DNA of 49,366 bases from Streptomyces jeddahensis. Its GTDB lineage: Bacteria > Actinomycetota > Actinomycetes > Streptomycetales > Streptomycetaceae. A program made the translations under genes and the position numbers. Location of the stretch: the NCBI RefSeq assembly GCF_001642995.1, contig NZ_LOHS01000066.1:1-49366 (forward strand), in the 5' to 3' direction. The notes under the pieces were generated by a model, which was not told the origin of the DNA, made no database searches, and saw nothing but the letters and a program-made list of their open reading frames with translations. Every line of letters starts with the position of its first letter. Position 1 is the first letter of the stretch. Below are positions 24,437 through 32,818 of this stretch, one piece after another.

Positions 24437-24464
24437 GAGGAGGCTCCTTCGATGTGGTCGGTCC

Positions 24465-24532
24465 AGAGGGTGAGGCGGTCGAGAGGGTGAGGCGGTCGAG
24501 GGGTGAGGCGGTCGAGAGGGTGGAGAAGGGTG
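24465..24532. repeat. Tandem 17-bp repeat, about 3.5 units
   Basis: Two exact AGAGGGTGAGGCGGTCG units (24465-24498), one 16-base unit with one base deleted (24499-24514), then partial units. It lies between the NTPase gene and the SUKH-4 gene, 28 bases before the latter's start. Confidence 0.88.
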
Positions 24533-24562
24533 GAGAACAACGAGCGGCATGCGTTTACGAGG

Positions 24563-26488
24563 CTATCGTCGCGGGTCCACCGGGCGTATGCGGAGGGCCT
24601 TTGCCCCGCGCTCGGTCGCGACGACGAGGATGCCGTCGGGGGACAGGTCGGCGGAGGTGAACGGTACGTCGGAGATCAGCGCAGCCACGACCTCCTCGCT
24701 CGCCCGGTCCCAGACGCGAAGGTAGTCCGCGCCGCGGCTCAGCCCCAGAGGGGCGGCGGCACGCTCCTCCTCGGACGGACGCAGGATCTGCCCGGGTTCC
24801 GCGTCGCCGAGGTCATCCGGCGGTACGAGGCCGCGAACGAGCACCGCGGATCCGCCACCCTCATCGATCGGATGCGCGCCGGGAGTGCCCGGTGGCACGA
24901 CCAGCACCGCCACGCGGGTCGCGGATCCCTCGGCATCGGGGAGGCTGCCGACTGTCACGTCACTGATGCCTGCGACAGGCAGGCTCCACAAGGTCTGCCA
25001 GGGCAGTTCGAATCCGAGCCGGTGCAGGGCGTCGGCATACTCGGGCAGGCCGTCCTCGACGAACGCCGTCTCCAGCAGAGCGGCACGCCACAGCTCGGAG
25101 ACCTCGTTACGGGTGAGCAGGGGTGCGGCACGCAGATACGTACGGGCCGGTGCGCCCAATGCCTCCACAGGGAAGGCTTCGATGGCGGCACGCAGCGGCA
25201 CCGGGTCGGCGTGGACGAACAGGCCCGGGTCCGTGAGGAGTTGGGGCAGAAGTCCCGCCGCCAGCGTGTGGCCCGCGATGTGGTCGCGTACGTACGGGTC
25301 GGCCTTGCTCCAGTCCTGCTCCGGCACGGCATCCAACAGCGCCATCGCGATCTGCGTCTGAGCGGCGCGGACGTTCGGCAGGCCGGCCCGGATCTCGTCG
25401 CCGACAGCGGGGTGCAGGAGGCGCAGCAGCGTACGACCGCTGTTCTCGTCGCCTTCGTCCGCCTTCTGCGCCACGGGCTGTACGAAGGGGCCAGCGAGCA
25501 GCATCCCGTCCGCGATGGCCTGGCTCATGTCCTGTCCGGCGACCGCGCTCGCCAGTCGCGCCCAGAGGTGGGCCGGTATGCCGTCGGCCTCGGCCAGGGC
25601 GAGTGGTGCCAGCATCAGCCGCAGCGTCCGCGGGTCGGCGCCGAGCCGGCCGGCGTGCAGGTCGAGGGCCTCGCCGACGGAGGTCGGCAACTGGCTTTCG
25701 TCGGCCGGGTCGAAGCCCCCGGGAGCGGTGAGAATGCTCCGGACGGCAAGCTGTACGACCAGTGGGCTGGTGCCGGCACGGCGCCCGATGGCCGCGGCCA
25801 GGGCGCGTCGGTCCTCCGGGTGCTCAGTGAACGGCACGTCCGTTCCGGCGAATTGCGGGCTCAGAGCCGCCTCGGCGTGCCGTACGAGCCCTTCGGGGTC
25901 GGCCCACTGCGGCTCGTCGAGATCGATGATCCGCAGTGCGCCGGACGGAAGACCCTCAGCCAGTTCGGTGACGAGATGCCGCGGCAGCTCCGCCACAAGA
26001 CGGACTGAGTCGAGGGCGGCGAGCGGCCTCAGTACGTGGCGTACGAGTACGGAGGGTTCGTCCGTGTGCCGGACCGGGCCCGCCTGATCCACATCCAGAA
26101 CGACGAGGGACACGGGTTCGTCGATGGCTGCCAGCTCCGCGTAGATGTCCTCGGTGCGGTCCGCCTGCACCTCGTAGTGATCGGCGAGGGCCCAGAGGAA
26201 TTGCTGGGCTGTCAGTCCGCGCGCATTCGCCGCTGCGGGTGCGGGCAGCTCTGGAGGCACGCTTGACGGGTCGAGCCGATTGAGATCCAGTTGCTTACGG
26301 GTCTCTGGGTCGCAGAGCATCAGAAACCCGGTGAGCAGCCGCGAGCGGCCGCTGCCGGAATTTCCCGTCAGAGCCACCACACGAGGCGCCCCCGGCCACG
26401 CCATGTGCCAGGCGGCGAGCGCACGCAGGGCGTTAGTGCGGCCACCTATGTGGGGGTGCGGAGCGTAGCCGCCGGTTGAATCGGTCAT
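24563..26488 (-). CDS. Large P-loop NTPase of the toxin cassette
   Basis: 641 residues from ATG 26488. The Walker A motif is GNSGSGRS at 42-49, with Arg in place of the near-invariant Lys; a Walker B-like VSLVVLDVDQAG lies near 130-141. The all-helical middle (AHLWARLASAVAGQDMSQAI; LLRLLHPAVGDEIRAGLP) resembles the helical region of STAND NTPases, and the end (ADLSPDGILVVATERGAKAL) looks like a single WD40-type blade. Such proteins occur beside Streptomyces T7SS toxins and SUKH genes; the role is unknown. The Lys-to-Arg change may impair ATP hydrolysis or the protein may only bind nucleotide. Confidence 0.7.
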   Translation of the reverse strand: MTDSTGGYAPHPHIGGRTNALRALAAWHMAWPGAPRVVALTGNSGSGRSRLLTGFLMLCDPETRKQLDLNRLDPSSVPPELPAPAAANARGLTAQQFLWALADHYEVQADRTEDIYAELAAIDEPVSLVVLDVDQAGPVRHTDEPSVLVRHVLRPLAALDSVRLVAELPRHLVTELAEGLPSGALRIIDLDEPQWADPEGLVRHAEAALSPQFAGTDVPFTEHPEDRRALAAAIGRRAGTSPLVVQLAVRSILTAPGGFDPADESQLPTSVGEALDLHAGRLGADPRTLRLMLAPLALAEADGIPAHLWARLASAVAGQDMSQAIADGMLLAGPFVQPVAQKADEGDENSGRTLLRLLHPAVGDEIRAGLPNVRAAQTQIAMALLDAVPEQDWSKADPYVRDHIAGHTLAAGLLPQLLTDPGLFVHADPVPLRAAIEAFPVEALGAPARTYLRAAPLLTRNEVSELWRAALLETAFVEDGLPEYADALHRLGFELPWQTLWSLPVAGISDVTVGSLPDAEGSATRVAVLVVPPGTPGAHPIDEGGGSAVLVRGLVPPDDLGDAEPGQILRPSEEERAAAPLGLSRGADYLRVWDRASEEVVAALISDVPFTSADLSPDGILVVATERGAKALRIRPVDPRR

Positions 26489-26591
26489 GGATTCCCGTCC
26501 TCCGCTGGTGCGGACGTGTGCGAAGGCTGACGTGTGCGAAGGCTTTCGACTGTCGGGCGGTTCAGGTTCAGGCCATGGGCCGGTGCGGACT

Positions 26592-27599
26592 TCAGATGGG
26601 CAGGGCGCCCTTGAAGCGGGAGTTGGGGACGTCGGGGTGGGTGGTGGCGAGCCAGCCGTGGCCGTGGGTGTATTTCGCGAGTTGGGGGCCGGGTGCGACC
26701 GAGAGGCTGTCGGCTGCCGTGGACGCGTCGGGAACGCCTTCGGCGTACTCCTCGGCCTCGTCCTCGTCCGCGTTCTCCATGTGCCAGGCCTCGAAGGGCA
26801 GTGGTTCTCCTTCGAACTGCGGGTAGTCGTAGGTGCCGTAGCTCCGCACCATGTGGCCATCGCGGGCGACGTACCAGTTCTCGGCGGAGTTGTAGGGGTC
26901 GAGGATGTAGAAGTGAGCCTCACCGCATCGCTCGCTGAGTTCCCTGGCCAGCCGGAAACCGTCGAGTTCGTCCAGGAACGAATTTCCCCACAGCATGCGC
27001 CAGTTCTTGATCTGTCCCTTTGCGCGCCAGTTCTCGAATTCCGGGGTGATGAACACCCGGTAGGCCCTCTGGGTCTCACCCTGGGAATCCTGGAAGTCGA
27101 GGGAGTCGGTGGCTTGGGTGGCGGCGGCCACGCCCATGACGGTGGTGACCGGCCGAACGTCGTGCAAGCCGAGAGCGGCTACGGCGTCGTCTAGGCGGTC
27201 CGCCGGGAAGGCCAGCCAGCGGCCGGCTTCCGAGGGGACGGAAACCGGGCGTTCGTCCAGGATCTTGATCCGCACGAGGCGTTCCACGGCACGGCGGTCG
27301 ATCTCGTCGAGCGCGTCCGCGCCGCCCAGATTGACCAGGATCTCAAGGGCATTGCTGCGCAGCCGGCCGGGTCCCTCACGTCGGATTTCACGGAGGCGCG
27401 GGAGCGCCTCGTCCCCCATACGTTCAATAATGGACTGGACGTCGCGCCTCGGGCTCCTCGGCCGTCGGTCGAGGGTGTAGGGCAGGAGCTGGTCGATGCC
27501 TTGAGGCCCGAGTGCGACCAGGGCGTCTTTTGCGGCCCGGCGAACGGCGCGGTTCCTGGACGAGAGGTCTTCCACGAGGGCGTCAATGGTTTCTGGCAT
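26592..27599 (-). CDS. Candidate immunity protein with HEAT-like N-terminus
   Basis: 335 residues from ATG 27599. Residues 1-110 are HEAT/Armadillo-like helical pairs (SRNRAVRRAAKDALVALGPQ; ALPRLREIRREGPGRLRSNA; EILVNLGGADALDEIDRRAV). Residues from about 160 form an alpha/beta domain with many aromatics (WRMLWGNSFLDELDGFRLAR; AHFYILDPYNSAENWYVARD), followed by an acidic run (ENADEDEAEEYAEG) typical of proteins that bind nucleic-acid-directed toxins. It is the first gene after the toxin (73-base gap), the usual immunity position. The function is inferred from context. Confidence 0.65.
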   Translation of the reverse strand: MPETIDALVEDLSSRNRAVRRAAKDALVALGPQGIDQLLPYTLDRRPRSPRRDVQSIIERMGDEALPRLREIRREGPGRLRSNALEILVNLGGADALDEIDRRAVERLVRIKILDERPVSVPSEAGRWLAFPADRLDDAVAALGLHDVRPVTTVMGVAAATQATDSLDFQDSQGETQRAYRVFITPEFENWRAKGQIKNWRMLWGNSFLDELDGFRLARELSERCGEAHFYILDPYNSAENWYVARDGHMVRSYGTYDYPQFEGEPLPFEAWHMENADEDEAEEYAEGVPDASTAADSLSVAPGPQLAKYTHGHGWLATTHPDVPNSRFKGALPI

Positions 27600-27672
27600 G
27601 GGGCATAGCCTAGTTCTGGTCCATGGGAGCGGTTGAGGGTGTTTCCCTGCGCGGCATCCGGCTTGTGTGCCG

Positions 27673-30600
27673 TCACTTCTTCTTCAGCTCAGGGAGGATC
27701 GTGTCCCAGGTGTTCCTGAGGGCATCGATGTGCCGATCGAATTCAGCAGTAATGGCTTGCTCCTTGAGGGTCCTGGTCTCCTTTCGCTGGGCGTTCAGCT
27801 CTTTGGTGATGGAGTCGATGAGTTCGGTACCGGCCTTCCCTTCAAGTCTGTTCAGGGCCTTCGCGAGGCGTTGTTCGTCGTCCTTGTAGCGCTCGCTCCA
27901 CTGCTCTGTCATGTACTCCTTGATCTTGTCGTCCGGTATGTCCTTTAGTTTCTCGAGGGTTTCGTCCCTCTCAGCAAGCATCTTCTGGCGTATTGCGACG
28001 CCTTCAGGGTCATCCCGGTAGGTGGTGCTGTAATGGATCGGAACGTCTTCAAAGCGATCGTCCAAGAGGACTGTGGCGCACTTCATGTGACCCTCGCCCT
28101 GCCCGCAGGGTTCGCGCTCGGTATAGAGCCCCAGCGGTGTGTACTTAGTGCCCTCGGGGTCCACACGTTTGAGCCAGTCCAGCAGATGCCTCTCCGAGTG
28201 GCGTGGTTGAACGCCTGGCAATTTCTGATTGGCAGGAACCGATGAGTCCACGACATAGGTGACTTCGTGGTCCGGTGGCGGGCCCTGCACTTCGAGGACC
28301 GCGAAGTTCTTGCCGCTGAAATCTGGTCCGTTGCGCCTGACTTTTCCTGCCTCGTCGGAGGGAAGCTTCTTGAAAGCCGCCTTCTTGAAGAGCTGGTTGA
28401 CCGCCATTCGGTGCAGTCGTACACCGAGTGACTCCTTGGACATCTTGGCGCCCCGGTCGGGTGTTTTCGGAGCGGGGTCGCCCTCGTTCTCACCTCGGTA
28501 AGGGCGGCTGACTCGCTCCGGGTTGACGCCCACGCTGTGCTGCTGGTGGAAGGAGCGGCTGAGCCGGGCGAGCGAAGCCACGACTGCCTGCTGCTCCCCC
28601 CGCGAAAGTCGATCGAACCGGTCCAGATGCTGGCTGAGTTGGGCCCGGGTGAAGCTTCGTGGGCCGTCGGGGTTGGGGTGCGGGCCGTCTCCGGAGGTCG
28701 CCTGCAGTACGCGCGTGAGTTCGCCCGACTCCGCCCACCGCTGGAGGCCGTCGTGAACCCGGTCCAGCTCGACCCTGTGGACGTCCCGATCCTCGCGCAG
28801 ATCGCTCTGCAGTTGGTCGGGCTCAATACCGTATTCCCTGGAATACCTGTCTTCCGGATCTGCATGTGTACGCGAGGTGTCGCTGTCCGGGCCGTCCTCG
28901 GTGACACGGCGGCTCTCGTCTGAGGTGTCACTGTCGCCGCGGTCGTGAGGATCGGTGTAGGGCTTATTGGCCTGGTCATCTGTGGTGTCTTGGGTGGACC
29001 CAGGGGATGCAGGCCGGGCCGGGCTCTCCGTCGCCGCGGTCGGCTGCTGCGATCCGTTGTTCTGGCTCTCGGAGTCCTCGGCGTCGGCCTGTGTGGTGTC
29101 GATGGGGTTGCGGTCGGCGTCCAGCGGGATGTGCCAGACGTGTGTCGCTTTGTCGATGTGGAGGGGCTCGTTGCTGACCTCTCCGCTCTGGGTGTCGATC
29201 CAGATGATGTCGCCGTTGTGGTTGACGACGTTGAAGGCGTGGCCGCCTCCGCCGGGCCAGTCGACCTGAACGATGGCCGCTGAGCCGTGTCCGGCTTGCT
29301 GGAGGACCGATGCGATGTTGTCGGCGGTGTCGGGGTCGTTGCCCGGGCCGGCGTAGGTGTGCGCGGCGCCTGTCCAGCGGATCTGGTTGTCGTTCGCGTT
29401 GTCTTCGGGGGTGAACGGGTTGTGCTTGCCGTTCTCGTCGAGGTCGAGGGTTCGGGGGGCGGAGACCTGGGGGTTGCCGTACCAGGTCTCCAGGAAGGAA
29501 CGGGAGCAGTCGGCGCAGTTGTTGCTGCGTCCGGGGACGGTGTTGCCGCCGTCGTTCTGCAGTTGGGTCCAGGGGCCGAAGGGGTCCGGGAAGCGTTCCG
29601 GGGTGCCGTCTTCGTCGTGCGGGATCGCGTCGACCAGTGCCTGCTGATCAGCCGGGTCCGGTTCGGACAGGCCTCCCGGATAGTGGTCCAGGTCGGCGCG
29701 GATGTCGTCCAGGCTGTCCTGCTGCGGCTGCTGGTCCTTGGCGGCTCCGGGGTCGGCCTGGGATGAGCCCGGCGGCTGCGGCGTGGCGTGGCCCGCATGC
29801 GACGGTGACCCGGAGGAACTCGGGGTGGTGACGACGGTGTGGATCGGCACCGCCGTGACCTGCGGCTGTTGTTGATGCTGCGGGTTGGGCGGCGTGTTCT
29901 CCGGCTTGTGGGGCTGTGCGGGCGGCTGCTGCGGGGCGTTGGGGGTGTTGGGCGCGCTGCCTGCGTGCTGGTGGGGCGGCCTGGTGGGAGTGGAGCCGGT
30001 GCCGGTGCCCGGCTGGTTATGGGTGCCGGGTGTGCCGGGGGCGCCCTGCGCGGTGGGGCCGGGCTGGGTCGGGGAGTTCGGTGTGCTGGTGGACGGCGAT
30101 GCGGTCCTCGGGGGAGTCGACTGGGCCGGGTTCTGGTTCGGGGTGGTCGTACTCGGGTTCTGGCCCGGGGTGTGGGTACGGGTGCCGCCGATCGAGTCCG
30201 TGGTGCTGCGGGGCGGTGTGCGGTCGCCGGGCGTCGTACCGGGGGTGTTGCGGGGCGTGGTGCCGTCACCCGGCGTTGTGCTCCCGGGGGTGTTGCGGGG
30301 CGTGGTGCCGTCACCCGGCGTTGTGCCCCCGGGGGTGCGCTGAGTCGGTATGCGGCCGTCCGGCGTGCCGGTCGAGCGGCCGTCCGGCGTGCCAGGAGTG
30401 CGGCCGTCCGCCGTACCGGGTACGCGGCCGTCCGGTGTCGGCGTCGGGGTCGACCGAGGCGTCGTCGGCGACGTGGGGTTCGGAGTGGAGGCGGGACCGG
30501 TTCCCGTGGGGGACGGGATGCCGGATGTGCCGGGTGTGCTGGCGGAAGGATTCCTCGCCGCACCCGAGTTGGGATTCGGGCTGGTAGGACCCGTGGCGGA

Positions 30601-32127
30601 CGGGGTGCCGCCGGAGGCGCTCGCGCCGTGGTGCGTTCCGGGACCACCACCCGCGGTGGAGGATGCCATGGGCGACGTCGGCACGGTCGAGCCGCCATCC
30701 GTACGGCCGCCGGTGCCGGCCGGGGACGGATCGGTCGTCGTCGGCGTGGGCGCCGCGTTGGACTGCGTGGGGACGCTCGCCGCCAGGCTGTCGATCGAGG
30801 TGCCGATCGCACCGCCCCCCGGCGACGACGACGTACCGCCGGAGGACGCGGGCGTGGGTGCGGACTGTGGGGACGGCGAGGAGAGGCCGGAGACGGAAGG
30901 ACCGCCGCTGTTGCCGGTTGGGCCGGAGGTGCCGGGAGTGCCGGAGGAACTGCTGGTGTCGGGGCCGCTGGACGACGGGCCGCCGGACGTGGGGTCGTCG
31001 AAGTCCGACAGGGACGGCCCTGACAGCGACGGCGTCGGCCTGGAGTACGGCGAGTCCGAGGAAGAGGGACTCTGCCCGGACCCGGACCCGGACCCGGACC
31101 CGGAGTCCGAGTCGGAGCCGGGGCCCGCGCCCACATCCGGAGTGCCGATGCCGGTGCCGCCGGTGTCGGCGGATATCCCGCCGCCGATGTTCGTTCCCAA
31201 GCCGGTGCTCGTACGCGTCGACGGGGAGGAGTCCGGCCCCGACGACCCGGAGCCGTTGGAGGAGGACGAAGAGGAGCCAGAGGAAGACTTGGAGACGGAG
31301 TCGGAACTTCCGTCGCCGTCTCCCTTACCGGTCCCGCTGTCGCTGCCCGGCTTCTCGGACGGTGTGTGGTAACCGTCGATGCGGCTGTCGATGGCGTGGT
31401 GGAAGCGGTTGCCGGCCTTGCTGCCCAGGCTGTCGCGCACGCCTTCGGCGAGGGTCTGCGGGGTCTGCTTGATGGCCTCCCAGCCGCCCACGGCACCGGC
31501 CTTCACGGTCTGGCCGAGGTCGTAGCCTTGCTGGGCGCCGAACCCGACGTTCACCGACTGCCTCACCAGATCGGTGATGATCGCCTCGATGGCCGAGACG
31601 GCGGGCTCTTTCATCGCCTCGACGATCGCCTCCATGAGGGCCTGTTTGAGCTCGTCGAGGAGGCGTCGCACGATCAGCCGGGTGGCCTGTGTGGCGCCGA
31701 GTGCGGCGACCTCGGACAGGCCGAAGGTGAAGGGGGCGGCGGCCTGCGCTGCGATGATCTCGATGGCCAGGGCGATCAGCTGGGCGATCACCGCCCATTT
31801 GGCGAACTCGACGAGGTAGGCGCAGGACTCCATCACGGTCGCGATGATGTAGGCAGCCTGCGCCGCGTTCGCGAGGTAGCCGTCGGAGCCGTTGCCGCCG
31901 TCGAACTTGGCGTACGTCTTGGTGAACGCGTCGATCGATTCGCCGGCGTTGTGGGCGGTCACCGTCCGGGCGCTGGTGTTCGCCGCGGCGTGCAGCTCCG
32001 TGACGTCGTCGCCGAACTTCCGCCACAGGGCGGCGGATTCTCTCAGCTTGTCCTCGTCTGCCGTCGGCCAGTTGTAGCCGAGCATCTCGAGAACCCATTC
32101 GAGCTCGTCCGGCAGCATCATCGACAC
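27673..32127 (-). CDS. T7SS polymorphic toxin with papain-fold and deaminase-like domains
   Basis: 1,484 residues. 1-250: helical delivery domain, paralogue of 17414-18448. About 260-800: Pro/Ser/Thr/Gly linker with internal repeats. About 845-1010: papain-fold toxin 1 (glutamine-deamidase-like), with likely Cys in RSNNCADCSRSFLETWYG (~869), His in GGGHAFNVVNH (~962) and Asp in WIDTQSGE (~976). About 1240-1355: nucleic-acid-deaminase-like, with HSERHLLDWL (~1310) and LYTEREPCGQGEGHMKC (PC ~1340, last C ~1349) giving the HxE...PCx(n)C zinc site. About 1360-1484: long charged coiled coil. Two distinct toxin domains in one protein are unusual. It follows a WXG100 gene and precedes candidate immunity genes. 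Confidence 0.88.
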   Translation of the reverse strand: MSMMLPDELEWVLEMLGYNWPTADEDKLRESAALWRKFGDDVTELHAAANTSARTVTAHNAGESIDAFTKTYAKFDGGNGSDGYLANAAQAAYIIATVMESCAYLVEFAKWAVIAQLIALAIEIIAAQAAAPFTFGLSEVAALGATQATRLIVRRLLDELKQALMEAIVEAMKEPAVSAIEAIITDLVRQSVNVGFGAQQGYDLGQTVKAGAVGGWEAIKQTPQTLAEGVRDSLGSKAGNRFHHAIDSRIDGYHTPSEKPGSDSGTGKGDGDGSSDSVSKSSSGSSSSSSNGSGSSGPDSSPSTRTSTGLGTNIGGGISADTGGTGIGTPDVGAGPGSDSDSGSGSGSGSGQSPSSSDSPYSRPTPSLSGPSLSDFDDPTSGGPSSSGPDTSSSSGTPGTSGPTGNSGGPSVSGLSSPSPQSAPTPASSGGTSSSPGGGAIGTSIDSLAASVPTQSNAAPTPTTTDPSPAGTGGRTDGGSTVPTSPMASSTAGGGPGTHHGASASGGTPSATGPTSPNPNSGAARNPSASTPGTSGIPSPTGTGPASTPNPTSPTTPRSTPTPTPDGRVPGTADGRTPGTPDGRSTGTPDGRIPTQRTPGGTTPGDGTTPRNTPGSTTPGDGTTPRNTPGTTPGDRTPPRSTTDSIGGTRTHTPGQNPSTTTPNQNPAQSTPPRTASPSTSTPNSPTQPGPTAQGAPGTPGTHNQPGTGTGSTPTRPPHQHAGSAPNTPNAPQQPPAQPHKPENTPPNPQHQQQPQVTAVPIHTVVTTPSSSGSPSHAGHATPQPPGSSQADPGAAKDQQPQQDSLDDIRADLDHYPGGLSEPDPADQQALVDAIPHDEDGTPERFPDPFGPWTQLQNDGGNTVPGRSNNCADCSRSFLETWYGNPQVSAPRTLDLDENGKHNPFTPEDNANDNQIRWTGAAHTYAGPGNDPDTADNIASVLQQAGHGSAAIVQVDWPGGGGHAFNVVNHNGDIIWIDTQSGEVSNEPLHIDKATHVWHIPLDADRNPIDTTQADAEDSESQNNGSQQPTAATESPARPASPGSTQDTTDDQANKPYTDPHDRGDSDTSDESRRVTEDGPDSDTSRTHADPEDRYSREYGIEPDQLQSDLREDRDVHRVELDRVHDGLQRWAESGELTRVLQATSGDGPHPNPDGPRSFTRAQLSQHLDRFDRLSRGEQQAVVASLARLSRSFHQQHSVGVNPERVSRPYRGENEGDPAPKTPDRGAKMSKESLGVRLHRMAVNQLFKKAAFKKLPSDEAGKVRRNGPDFSGKNFAVLEVQGPPPDHEVTYVVDSSVPANQKLPGVQPRHSERHLLDWLKRVDPEGTKYTPLGLYTEREPCGQGEGHMKCATVLLDDRFEDVPIHYSTTYRDDPEGVAIRQKMLAERDETLEKLKDIPDDKIKEYMTEQWSERYKDDEQRLAKALNRLEGKAGTELIDSITKELNAQRKETRTLKEQAITAEFDRHIDALRNTWDTILPELKKK
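30241..30330. repeat. 45-bp repeats inside the toxin linker
   Basis: A 40-base block at 30241-30280 recurs exactly at 30286-30325 (period 45 bases, 15 codons), encoding TTPGDGTTPRNTPG units. Shorter 27-base repeats coding for PDGR.TGT units lie at about 30354-30440. Confidence 0.85.
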
Positions 32128-32272
32128 AGCAAAGCTCCCCCGTCAGACGACCAACGGCCGTACAACTCCCCTCAGCAGCAAGGGACATCACGCAGAAGGA
32201 CAGCCGTTCCCCAAAGCTTACGGACTTACCCGCAGGCACCTTGAGAGGCTGCTGTCACAAATCCGTTGCAGG

Positions 32273-32680
32273 TCAGAGCTGTTGATGAGGACGCAGCGTG
32301 CCGTGTATCGGGCCCGACGGCATCTCCACCTGGCCGTCGTGCTGGGAGGTCAGGTCACGCCAAGCAGCTTCTTCGTTCCCCTCGTTGCGCTCGTGCCGCA
32401 CGCCCATCTCGGTGAAGGCCAGCCCTATCCCCGCAAGCCGCTCCGCCAGGCTGCCCATCGACTGGTACATGCCGTCGCGCAGGCCCTCGTAGACGACTCC
32501 GAACTTCTCGCCGATGTCGTCGTCGCCCCAGGGCGGAGTGGCGCCGGTGCCGCCCTCGAGCGCGCTCAGTCCCTTCTGCAGGCTCTGCACGGCCTTGCTG
32601 AAGTCCTGGCCCACCGTGAACATGTTGAAGCCCTCGGTCTTGAGGACCGCAGGATCGGCGTCCATCCAGTCGCTGGCCAC
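32273..32680 (-). CDS. WXG100-family partner of the toxin
   Basis: 135 residues from GTG 32680, with GGGGGGCA before it. Helical hairpin with the turn PPWGDDDIGEKFGVVYEGLR and the second helix SMGSLAERLAGIGLAFTEMG; homologous to the WXG protein at 17037-17363. A C-terminal extension of ~30 residues (AWRDLTSQHDGQVEMPSG...) is not found in its paralogue. It is followed after 145 bases by the large toxin gene, so it is the likely export partner. Confidence 0.85.
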   Translation of the reverse strand: MASDWMDADPAVLKTEGFNMFTVGQDFSKAVQSLQKGLSALEGGTGATPPWGDDDIGEKFGVVYEGLRDGMYQSMGSLAERLAGIGLAFTEMGVRHERNEGNEEAAWRDLTSQHDGQVEMPSGPIHGTLRPHQQL

Positions 32681-32755
32681 AACTGCCCCCCGTAACTCGG
32701 CACTTCTGTCGCAACGCCACCTTAGCGAGGGCATCCGACAAGACCCACCCCAAGA

Positions 32756-32786
32756 AAGGGGCGGCACCCCCTGGGTGCCGCCCCTT
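32756..32786 (-). terminator. Terminator of eccC
   Basis: A perfect 14-bp stem, AAGGGGCGGCACCC (32756-32769) with GGGTGCCGCCCCTT (32773-32786), and a 3-base loop, 33 bases after the eccC stop (minus strand). Confidence 0.85.
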
Positions 32787-32818
32787 CCGCGCTCAGCGCC
32801 GCGACTCAGCGCCGCGAC

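Noticed and set aside
28083..31496. Long arginine/proline-rich minus-strand frame overlapping the toxin gene
   Set aside because: Out-of-phase reading of the repetitive linker; the other frame has clear domains.
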